Shown here: positions 57,599 through 64,000 of the stretch, one piece after another
Numbering within the stretch: the first letter of the stretch is position 1
Layout of the letters: the number at the start of each line of letters is the position of its first letter
Assembly (NCBI GenBank): GCA_963763015.1
Contig: CAVXML010000008.1
Location: 62,001 to 126,000, forward strand
Direction of reading: 5' to 3'
DNA: 64,000 nt
From: Fodinibacter sp963763015
GTDB lineage: Bacteria > Actinomycetota > Actinomycetes > Actinomycetales > Dermatophilaceae
Made by a program: the position numbers and the translations under genes
Notes under the pieces: model-generated
The model's database searches: none
What the model saw: only the letters and a program-made list of their open reading frames with translations
Told to the model about the DNA's origin: nothing

Positions 57599-58179
57599 GG
57601 AGTCCGGACCCCGACGTCCCGGAGGTGGTGCACCAGGTCGTGCAGGGCGTACTGGCCGAGGGTGAGCACGGTGAACTCGGAGCCGTCCGAGCGCAGACCG
57701 GTGCGGCCCCACGCGCTGTCGGGTACCGCGGCATACGCGCCGGCCAGCCCGGCCGCTGCCTCGACCAGCTCACGGGCGACGACCGCCGGATCCTGCTCGC
57801 CGTACCGCTGCGCCACCGCGGTCTCGTCCTGGTCCCAGTTCGCGAAGACCGGGGCCTCCTGGGTGAGCATGAGCCGCACCCGCTGCTCGAAGAGGCGGCA
57901 CACGTCACGCACGTGGCAGGCGTACTCCAGCGGCGACCAGGTCGCGGGGTCGGGGCGATCCTTCGCGTCGGGGCGCGCCAGGACCTCGGGCCAGGGGTCG
58001 GTGGATGCCGTCACGAGGGTCGCGATGTCGGCGGCCGGGACGCTCGCCGCCTCGAAACCGCAGTCGGGGCACTGCGTGTGCAGGGTCCAGGTCCAGTCCT
58101 TGGTGTCGGGGACGAGGGCACCGGCAGCCGGGGTGGGGACCGGTCCGCGCGAGTCGTCATCGGCCGCCGTCTGCATCAT
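57595..58179 (-). CDS. DinB family protein
   Basis: 194 aa. After a CPDCGF pair (about residues 37-42) follows the DinB-like four-helix domain: WSPLEYACHVRDVCRLFEQRVRLML (first His), NWDQDETAVAQRYGEQDPAVVARELVEAAAGL, and LGQYALHDLVHHLRDV (further His). Actinobacterial members may bind mycothiol or a metal. ATG 58179 is 6 nt behind TAGTCT. Coupled to the antiporter gene. Confidence 0.9.
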   Translation of the reverse strand: MMQTAADDDSRGPVPTPAAGALVPDTKDWTWTLHTQCPDCGFEAASVPAADIATLVTASTDPWPEVLARPDAKDRPDPATWSPLEYACHVRDVCRLFEQRVRLMLTQEAPVFANWDQDETAVAQRYGEQDPAVVARELVEAAAGLAGAYAAVPDSAWGRTGLRSDGSEFTVLTLGQYALHDLVHHLRDVGVRTP

Positions 58180-58185
58180 GGGCCG

Positions 58186-58227
58186 AGACTACGCACGTCC
58201 GGGCCGGGCGCACCGGTGCTGTACGTT
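58186..58227. promoter_or_regulatory. Divergent leaderless-type -10 boxes (DinB and lipid kinase genes)
   Basis: Reverse TAGTCT (58191-58186), 6 nt before ATG 58179. Forward TACGTT (58222-58227), 7 nt before GTG 58235. Confidence 0.5.
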
Positions 58228-58234
58228 CCACTCT

Positions 58235-59371
58235 GTGTCGGACAGCTGGTGGATGTGGGCGGGCCTCGCCGCGGCGGTGCTCCTGGTCGGCCTCGGGTTC
58301 TGGCTGGTGCTCTCCCCCCGGTCCGACGGCCGGAGCATCAGCAGGCGCCGCCCCAACCGGGCCACCTTCCGGCGCGAGGAGGAGCAGGCCCCGGTGGAGC
58401 GCAAGCGGCTCGGCGTCGTCATCAACCCCACGAAGACCGACGGGTTGGGCGACGTCCGCGGCCGGATCTCGGCCGCCTGCGAGGCACACGGATGGGCCCC
58501 GCCCCTGTTCCTCGAGACGGAGGAGAACGACGTGGGGTTCGGGCAGACCCGGACCGCGCTCGCCGAGGGCGTCGACGTCGTGTGCGCCTTCGGTGGCGAC
58601 GGGACGGTGCGGGCCGTGGCGCAGGAGATGGTCGGTTCGGGGGTGCCGATGGGGCTGCTCCCCGGGGGCACCGGCAACCTGCTGGCCCGAAACCTCGAGG
58701 TGCCGACGGACGACCTGGAGAAGGCCGTGACGGTTGCCCTGTCCGGGCGGAACCGGCGCATCGACGTGGGCTGGCTCGTGCTCGACCCGGATGAGTCCCA
58801 CCTCGGCGAGCACGTCGGGGAGGGCTCCAGCGCGGGCCCCCGCAGGCACGTCTTCCTCGTCATGGCCGGGCTCGGGCTCGACGCCGCGATCATGGGCGAC
58901 ACCTCCGAGGCACTCAAGGCGCGGATCGGCTGGACGGCCTACGTGCCGGCCGGGTTCAAGCACCTGCTCGTGGAGAGGTTCAAGGCACGGGTCAGCATCG
59001 ACGGCGGGCCGCCGTCGACCGTGCGGGCCCGCACGGTCCTCGTGGGCAACTGCGGCAAGCTGACCGGCGGCATCAACCTCATGCCCGACGCCGAACCGGA
59101 CGACGGCACCCTCGACGTCGTCGTGATCGCGCCGAAGGGGCTCACGGCCTGGGTCGCGGTGGCGGCGCGCGTCATCACCAAGAGCGACCGCAGGACGCGC
59201 ACGCTCGACCGCTACCGCTGCCAGTCCGTCGACGTGCGCGTGGACCACGACCAGCTCGTCGAGCTCGACGGCGACATCATCGGCGAGGCCACCCACATCG
59301 AGATCGAGGTCCAGCCGCAGGCCCTCGTCGTGCGCACGGAGTCAGGCCGCGCGCCGGCCCCGGCCGCCTGA
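58235..59371 (+). CDS. Diacylglycerol kinase family lipid kinase
   Basis: 378 aa. One N-terminal helix (WMWAGLAAAVLLVGLGFWLVL), then the DAGK catalytic domain: VINPTKTDGLGDV, AFGGDGTVRAVAQEM (GGDGT, nucleotide site), LPGGTGNLLARNLEVP, and the C-terminal beta-sandwich ending DGDIIGEATHIEIEVQPQALVV. Phosphorylates diacylglycerol or a related lipid at the membrane. GTG 58235 has a leaderless-type box. Convergent with zwf (6 bp). Confidence 0.93.
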   Translation: MSDSWWMWAGLAAAVLLVGLGFWLVLSPRSDGRSISRRRPNRATFRREEEQAPVERKRLGVVINPTKTDGLGDVRGRISAACEAHGWAPPLFLETEENDVGFGQTRTALAEGVDVVCAFGGDGTVRAVAQEMVGSGVPMGLLPGGTGNLLARNLEVPTDDLEKAVTVALSGRNRRIDVGWLVLDPDESHLGEHVGEGSSAGPRRHVFLVMAGLGLDAAIMGDTSEALKARIGWTAYVPAGFKHLLVERFKARVSIDGGPPSTVRARTVLVGNCGKLTGGINLMPDAEPDDGTLDVVVIAPKGLTAWVAVAARVITKSDRRTRTLDRYRCQSVDVRVDHDQLVELDGDIIGEATHIEIEVQPQALVVRTESGRAPAPAA

Positions 59372-59377
59372 GCCCGC

Positions 59378-60808
59378 TCAGAACTTCCGCTCGCGCCACT
59401 GCCGCTCGAAGGGCAACCGCCAGGTGAACGGCGCGATGAGCTGGTGGATCTGGTTGGGGCCCCACGTGCCCTGACCGTACGGGCGGACCGGCGGCGGGTT
59501 GTCGAGCAGGGGCTGCGAGATCTCCCACAGCCGCTCGATGCCCGTGGCGGAGGTGAACAGCGTCCGGTCCCCCCGAGCGGCGTCGTAGATCAGCCGCTCG
59601 TAGGCCTCGAGCACCGCTCCCGCCCAGGACGTCTCCTGCATCGAGAACTGCATGGACAGCTTGTCGAGCCGGAAGCCCGGGCCGGGCCGCTTGCCGTAGA
59701 ACGAGAGCGACATCTTCGACTTGTCGGCGAGGTCGAAGGTGAGGTGGTCCGGACCGTTGTCGCCGACCCCGGAGCCGGGGGGGAACATCGACTGCGGCGG
59801 CTCGCGGAAGGCGATCGAGATGATCCGGGCCCCTTCGGCCATCCGCTTGCCCGTGCGCAGGTAGAAGGGCACACCTGCCCAGCGCCAGTTGTCCACGAAG
59901 CACTTGAGCGCGACGAACGTCTCGGTCTCGGAGTCGCCGGCCACCCCGGGCTCGTCGTGGTACCCGGAGTACTGGCCCCGCACCACGTCACTCGGCTCGA
60001 TCGGCTGCATGGACCGGAAGACCTTGTTCTTCTCGCGGCTGATCGCCCCGGGCTCCAGCGAGGTCGGGGGCTCCATCGCCGTGAACGCCAGGATCTGGAA
60101 GAGGTGCGTCACCACCATGTCGCGGTAGGCGCCGGTGTGCTCGTAGAAGTCCGCGCGCTGGGTCAGCCCCAGGGTCTCGGGCACGTCGATCTCGACGTGG
60201 GAGATGCTGTTGCGGTGCCAGATGGGCTCGAACAGGCCGTTGGCGAACCGGAAGGCGAGGATGTTCTGCGCCGGCTCCTTGCCGAGGAAGTGGTCGATCC
60301 GGAAGATCTGGTCCTCCTCGAACACCTCATGCAGCTGGGCGTTCAGGGCGACCGCGGACCGGTAGTCCGTGCCGAACGGCTTCTCCATCACGACGCGGCT
60401 GCGGGCCACGAGGTCGGCCTCGGCGATGGTGCGCACGGCCGCGAGCGCCGCCTTGGGCGGCACCGACAGATAGTGGAGCCGCTGGTCCACCGTGCCCGGC
60501 AGCTGCGCCTCGGCCTGCTTCACGGCATCCCGCAGGGCGAGCGGACCCGCCGACAAGGGGACGAAGTCGAGGCGCCTGGCGAACTCGTGCCAGTCGGCGT
60601 CGTTCATCTCACGGGTGCTGTGCTCGCGGATGGCGATGAGCGCGAGGTCGCGGAAGGCGTCGGCGTTGAGCTCGTCGAGGGAGGTGCCGACCACCCGGAG
60701 GTCGTCGACGAGGCCGGACTGGAAGAGGTGGAGCAGCCCGGGGATGAGCTTGCGCTGGGCCAGGTCACCGGTGGCGCCGAAGAGGACGACCATTGTGGGC
60801 GCGGTCAT
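59378..60808 (-). CDS. zwf: Glucose-6-phosphate dehydrogenase
   Basis: 476 aa. VVLFGATGDLAQRKLIPGLLHLF is the NADP Rossmann motif, EKPFGTDYRSA the coenzyme/substrate lysine, RIDHFLGKEPAQNILAFRFANGLFEPIWHR the active-site peptide with catalytic His. First enzyme of the pentose phosphate pathway, giving NADPH. ATG 60808 lies 4 bp after the HAD-acyltransferase stop, so it is co-transcribed with it. No opcA, tal or gnd nearby. Confidence 0.96.
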   Translation of the reverse strand: MTAPTMVVLFGATGDLAQRKLIPGLLHLFQSGLVDDLRVVGTSLDELNADAFRDLALIAIREHSTREMNDADWHEFARRLDFVPLSAGPLALRDAVKQAEAQLPGTVDQRLHYLSVPPKAALAAVRTIAEADLVARSRVVMEKPFGTDYRSAVALNAQLHEVFEEDQIFRIDHFLGKEPAQNILAFRFANGLFEPIWHRNSISHVEIDVPETLGLTQRADFYEHTGAYRDMVVTHLFQILAFTAMEPPTSLEPGAISREKNKVFRSMQPIEPSDVVRGQYSGYHDEPGVAGDSETETFVALKCFVDNWRWAGVPFYLRTGKRMAEGARIISIAFREPPQSMFPPGSGVGDNGPDHLTFDLADKSKMSLSFYGKRPGPGFRLDKLSMQFSMQETSWAGAVLEAYERLIYDAARGDRTLFTSATGIERLWEISQPLLDNPPPVRPYGQGTWGPNQIHQLIAPFTWRLPFERQWRERKF

Positions 60809-60812
60809 GAGC

Positions 60813-62225
60813 TCAGCCTGTCGCCCGTGGGGCCGAGCCGCCACTTCCGCCGCCGGGAGTCGCCAACCGGATCTCCTCCTCGGTCGGCTCGCGGTGCTCG
60901 CGCGCCTCCGGGGGAAGGCAGTCGACGATCGCCTCCATGATCCGCCGGGTGTCCGCTGCGGCCGACCGGAACTTCAGCTCGACGGGAGGGCCGACCCGCA
61001 CCCGCACCGTCGGCGGGTCGAGGACGTTGAGCAGGCGGGGGATGGGGGACGACCGGGGCCAGACCTGCTCGCTGCCCCAGATGCCGAAGGGGATGACCGG
61101 CGCGCGCGTCATCGCGGCGAGGCGGGCCGCCCCGGTGCGGCCCTTGAGCACCGGGTCGTAGAACCGGGCGCCGCGCGGGATCGTGCCCTGTGGGAGGAGG
61201 CAGACCAGCTCGCCGCCCTCCAGGGCGACGGCGGCGTTCTCGAAGGACTCCGTACCGCCTCCGGTGCGGTCGACGGGGATGCCGCCCAGCGCGGTCGCGA
61301 TGGCCCCGACCGCGGGCAGGTCGAAGATCTCCTTCTTCCCCAGCGCCCGCGTGGTGCGTCCGGTGGGCCGGAGCATCTGGATGATGGTCTGCACGTCGAA
61401 GTAGGACCGGTGGTTGCCCACGAGGATGGCGGGGCCGGTACGCGGGATGTGCTCGGTGCCGGCGATGTCGAACCGCGCGTAGGGCGTGAGCTGCGGTGGG
61501 CTGGCCAGGAACAGCAGCCGCTGGAGCTCGACGCCGATCACCGGCACCTTGAGGACGCCCGGGGAGACGTCGAAGTGGACGATGGGCCAGCCACGCGCGA
61601 TGGCGTACAGCGTGAGCCGCGGGTCGGGGTTGACCGCTGCCGGGCGGCCGACCGCGGAGAGCAGGGGGAGGTCGTAGATGGAGTCCGAGTAGGCGAAGCT
61701 CTCGGCGAGGTCGATGCCCTCGGCCTGCGCCCACTCGGTGACGGCGGCGAGCTTGCCCCGCGACCAGACGAACCGACCGGAGAGGGAGCCGTCGAACCGG
61801 CCGTCGTCGGTGATGGTGTAGCGCGTCGCGATGACGTGGTCGAAGCCGAGGCGCTCGGCGAGGGGGGCGATGAGGTGGTGGGGTGTGGTCGTGGCGAGGA
61901 CCACCGGCCGGCCGGCTGCCTTGTGCTGCTCGATGAGCGCCAGCGCGAAGGGGTGGATGAGCGCCGAGATGGCCTCCGCCGCAGCGGCCGCGGCGGCGTC
62001 GAAGCTCGCCATCTCGCGCCCCCTGGCCACCAGCGTGGCCTGGCGCGCGAGGAAGATCGACGGCAGGGTCTCGCCGACCAGGTCGAACAGCCCGTAGAGC
62101 AGCCGCTCACCCGGCAGCCTGCGGCTGACGACCCCGAGGTCGTACATCGCCCGGGAGAGCAGCGGGCCCGTGCCGCCCTGGAGCAGGGTGCGGTCGAGGT
62201 CGAAGATCGCCGCGCCGCTGCCCAT
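60813..62225 (-). CDS. HAD-IB phosphatase fused to 1-acylglycerol-3-phosphate acyltransferase
   Basis: 470 aa two-domain protein. HAD part (1-230): AAIFDLDRTLLQGGTG (DxDxT nucleophile), VVLATTTPHHLIAPLAERLGFDHVIATRYTI, SFAYSDSIYDLPLLSAVGRPAAVNPDPRLTLYA. Acyltransferase part (255-440): LVGNHRSYFDVQTI (HX4D catalytic motif), and CLLPQGTIPRGARFY in place of the EGTRS motif. Such fusions in Actinobacteria probably make phosphatidic acid or remodel phospholipids. ATG 62225 with TAGCCT 7 nt upstream. zwf follows. Confidence 0.93.
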   Translation of the reverse strand: MGSGAAIFDLDRTLLQGGTGPLLSRAMYDLGVVSRRLPGERLLYGLFDLVGETLPSIFLARQATLVARGREMASFDAAAAAAAEAISALIHPFALALIEQHKAAGRPVVLATTTPHHLIAPLAERLGFDHVIATRYTITDDGRFDGSLSGRFVWSRGKLAAVTEWAQAEGIDLAESFAYSDSIYDLPLLSAVGRPAAVNPDPRLTLYAIARGWPIVHFDVSPGVLKVPVIGVELQRLLFLASPPQLTPYARFDIAGTEHIPRTGPAILVGNHRSYFDVQTIIQMLRPTGRTTRALGKKEIFDLPAVGAIATALGGIPVDRTGGGTESFENAAVALEGGELVCLLPQGTIPRGARFYDPVLKGRTGAARLAAMTRAPVIPFGIWGSEQVWPRSSPIPRLLNVLDPPTVRVRVGPPVELKFRSAAADTRRIMEAIVDCLPPEAREHREPTEEEIRLATPGGGSGGSAPRATG

Positions 62226-62232
62226 GGGCCGC

Positions 62233-62273
62233 AGGCTACCGGGAAGGGGTCACCGCGCGTGCGCCGCTAGGTT
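62233..62273. promoter_or_regulatory. Divergent leaderless-type -10 boxes (acyltransferase fusion and patatin genes)
   Basis: Reverse TAGCCT (62238-62233), 7 nt before ATG 62225. Forward TAGGTT (62268-62273), 6 nt before ATG 62280. Confidence 0.5.
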
Positions 62274-62279
62274 GGCCGT

Positions 62280-63107
62280 ATGCCGCGCCCGCAGCTCACC
62301 GCCTACGTCCTCGGCGGCGGGGGTGTCCTCGGATCCAGCGAGGTGGGCATGGTGCGCGCACTCGCCGAGCACGGCATCCGCCCCGACCTCGTGCTGGGCA
62401 CGAGCATCGGCGCGCTCAACGGGGCCTTCATCGCCGCCGACCCGGGGCTCGAGGGCGCCGAACGGCTGGCCGCGGTGTGGGAGGCGGTGCTGCGCGAGGG
62501 CGTCTTCCTGGACAATCCGATGCGCCAGGCCGCGAGGGTGGCCCGCTACCGCACGCACCTGCTCTCCAGCGCACCGTTGCGGCACCTGCTGACGCGCTAC
62601 CTGCCGGTGGCGAGCTTCGAGGAGCTGGAGGTCCCGTTCCAGTGCGTGGCCGCCTGCATCGAGGATGCGAGCGGCCGGTGGTTCTCCGAGGGGGACCTCG
62701 CCGACCCGGTCGTGGCCTCGTGCTCGGTGCCCGGCCTCCTCCCGGCGGTACGCATCGAGGGGCGCCACTACCTCGACGGCGGCCTCGTGCACTCCATCCC
62801 CGTCGGCCGTGCCCTCGCGCTGGGTGCCACGCGCATCTTCGTCCTCCAGGTCGGTCGGGTCGAGCAGCCCCTCTCGCCACCGACGCGGCCGTGGGAGGTT
62901 GCCACGGTGGCCTTCGAGATCGCGCGACGCCACCGGTTCGTGCACGAGATGGAGTCGGTGCCCGAGGGCGTCGAGATGCACGTCCTCCCCAGCGGTGCGA
63001 CGTCCAGCCCGAACATCTCGATCGGCCACGCGAGACCCGCGCGGATGCGGGTGCGGATGGAGGCGGCCCGCGCCGCGACGGCGGACTACCTCACGAGATT
63101 GGCGTGA
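62280..63107 (+). CDS. Patatin-like phospholipase family protein
   Basis: 275 aa. Oxyanion loop GGGGVLGSSEVGMVRAL (11-27), nucleophile Ser42 in GTSIGALNGA (GxSxG), and the Asp of the dyad in YLDGGLVHSIP (DGG). It should hydrolyse acyl esters of phospholipids or other lipids. No signal peptide. The stop overlaps the start of the following acyltransferase gene (GTGA), and it is divergent from the HAD-acyltransferase gene. Confidence 0.93.
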   Translation: MPRPQLTAYVLGGGGVLGSSEVGMVRALAEHGIRPDLVLGTSIGALNGAFIAADPGLEGAERLAAVWEAVLREGVFLDNPMRQAARVARYRTHLLSSAPLRHLLTRYLPVASFEELEVPFQCVAACIEDASGRWFSEGDLADPVVASCSVPGLLPAVRIEGRHYLDGGLVHSIPVGRALALGATRIFVLQVGRVEQPLSPPTRPWEVATVAFEIARRHRFVHEMESVPEGVEMHVLPSGATSSPNISIGHARPARMRVRMEAARAATADYLTRLA

Positions 63108-64000
63108 GGTCCATGGGCGCCCGGAGCATTCCCCCACCGCCGCTGCTCGTGCGGCGGGTGCTGCACGTCGCCTGGCCGCTGGTCGGTGTGGTCGTCACGG
63201 CGCTGTCCGTTCCGGTGATCGTGCTCGGGGCCTTCCTCGTGGTCGTCGACCGGCGTGCTCGGCTGTTCCGGTCGGCGTGCCTGGCAGTCGTCCTCATGTG
63301 GGTCGACATCCGGATGCTCCTCCAGTGCTGGGCGCTGTGGGCGGCGAGCCCCGACCACTCCTCCCCCACCTGGCGCGAGGACCACGAGCGCCTCTTCTCC
63401 TCGGCGCTGGACTCACTGATGTACTACGCGCGGCGGTGGGTGGGGCTGGAGGTGCGCCTCGCCGACCGCATGCACTTCGGCACCGACGGCGAGCCGCTCC
63501 TGGCACTGGCCCGGCACGCCGGCCCTGCAGACTCCCTCGCCGTCGCCTGGCTGCTCTCCCGCACGGCCGGCCGGCTGCCGCGCATCGTGCTCGCCGAGGC
63601 GCTGCGCTGGGACCCCGGCATCGACACGATCCTCACCCGGCTGCAGTCGTTCTTCGTGCCCGCGTCGTCCGGCTCGGGCGCCGACCGACTGGGCGGCGTC
63701 ACCCGGATGGCCGCCTCGATGCAGCCGAACGACGTGTTCCTCATCTTCCCGGAGGGGCAGAACTGGACCCCGGGCCGCAGGGCGGGCCTGATCCGTCGCC
63801 TCCGCGAGCGGGGGGAGGTCGCCCGGGCCCGACGCGCCGAGGAGCTGCGCAACGTCCTTCCGCCGAACTCCCGCGGCGCGTGGGCGGCCCGGGCCGCTCG
63901 GCCGGAGGCCGACGTGATGATCCTCGCTCACGCCGGCTTCGGGCGACTCTCGACCCCTCGCCAGGTGTTCGAGGCTCTCCCCTTCACCGACCGGCCCTTC
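63104..64000 (+). CDS. 1-acyl-sn-glycerol-3-phosphate acyltransferase (PlsC-like), cut by window edge
   Basis: At least 299 codons, still open at the right edge. N-terminal hydrophobic segment WPLVGVVVTALSVPVIVLGAFLVVV (about residues 24-48). HX4D motif in LARHAGPADSLAVAW (His and Asp five apart), and FLIFPEGQNWTPGRRAGLIRRLRE matching FPEGxRxxxG. GTG 63104 overlaps the patatin stop (GTGA); ATG 63113 is an alternative. Probably re-acylates lysophospholipid released by the patatin-like hydrolase. Confidence 0.88.
   Translation, partial: MRSMGARSIPPPPLLVRRVLHVAWPLVGVVVTALSVPVIVLGAFLVVVDRRARLFRSACLAVVLMWVDIRMLLQCWALWAASPDHSSPTWREDHERLFSSALDSLMYYARRWVGLEVRLADRMHFGTDGEPLLALARHAGPADSLAVAWLLSRTAGRLPRIVLAEALRWDPGIDTILTRLQSFFVPASSGSGADRLGGVTRMAASMQPNDVFLIFPEGQNWTPGRRAGLIRRLRERGEVARARRAEELRNVLPPNSRGAWAARAARPEADVMILAHAGFGRLSTPRQVFEALPFTDRPF

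Noticed and set aside
56354..58234. 627-codon extension ahead of the lipid kinase
   Set aside because: Antisense to the antiporter and DinB genes; kinase begins at GTG 58235 with its own -10 box.

Overview
The window is a very GC-rich, gene-dense actinobacterial chromosome segment, in my judgement from a member of the Intrasporangiaceae or a close relative (Janibacter/Knoellia/Phycicoccus type). The reasons are the strong G/C bias in third codon positions, the many GTG starts, a mycothiol-dependent maleylpyruvate isomerase-type enzyme, a DUF6458 protein, a biotin synthase auxiliary protein, and many starts placed 6-8 nt behind a TANNNT-like -10 box (leaderless transcription). No rRNA, tRNA, CRISPR array, integrase, transposase or prophage is visible. 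It reads as core chromosome plus small accessory insertions.

Layout. 0-5.8 kb: DUF6458 membrane protein (cut by the left edge), a GlcD-type FAD oxidase, a CopD/CtaG copper membrane protein with a nitrilase-family amidohydrolase, a mycothiol-dependent enzyme, and a decayed SRPBCC gene tail. 5.8-10.4 kb: a marR-MFS efflux pair with a perfect palindromic operator, a second MFS protein, and a glutaryl-CoA-dehydrogenase-like enzyme. 10.5-15.8 kb: a branched-chain/pyruvate-type 2-oxoacid dehydrogenase operon (E1alpha, E1beta, E2) ending in an uncharacterised 491-aa protein; the E2 linker carries tandem 54-bp repeats. 16-26.6 kb: serine hydrolase, GH13 enzyme plus luciferase-like flavin oxidoreductase, GMC oxidoreductase, an HNH/DUF222 gene remnant, methyltransferase-like membrane protein, MOSC protein, HisC-like aminotransferase, holin-like protein, galE, VOC and AraC proteins. 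26.7-34.8 kb: cytochrome bd operon cydAB-cydD-cydC in which cydD is split at the membrane/ATPase junction by a palindromic repeat, then a BlaI/M56 pair, a YqeY protein and a proline-rich protein. 34.9-43.9 kb: AIM24 protein, bioB-bsaP, a PadR/DUF1048/ABC efflux operon, an FMN reductase, and bioA-bioF-bioD followed by a low-molecular-weight phosphatase. 44-52 kb: purB, a SulP transporter, VOC protein, SpoU methyltransferase, two tandem PAP2 phosphatases, DUF1206 and HAD proteins. 52-64 kb: NatAB-like ABC exporter, serS, LysE, cation/proton antiporter and DinB genes, then lipid and central metabolism genes: diacylglycerol kinase-like enzyme, zwf, a HAD-acyltransferase fusion, a patatin-like protein and a second acyltransferase cut by the right edge.

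The most unusual features are: (i) two different palindrome-rich short repeats lodged in interdomain linkers of housekeeping proteins (E2 and CydD), the latter splitting the gene and placing an SD-like sequence before the ATPase half; (ii) a pair of about 80-bp imperfect palindromes sharing the same arms behind two unrelated genes; (iii) an over-represented octamer GGATGCCG; (iv) a possible SD-sequestering alternative hairpin before the SulP gene; and (v) gene remnants at 5.5 and 21.3 kb. All functional calls are by reading motifs; no database search was run.
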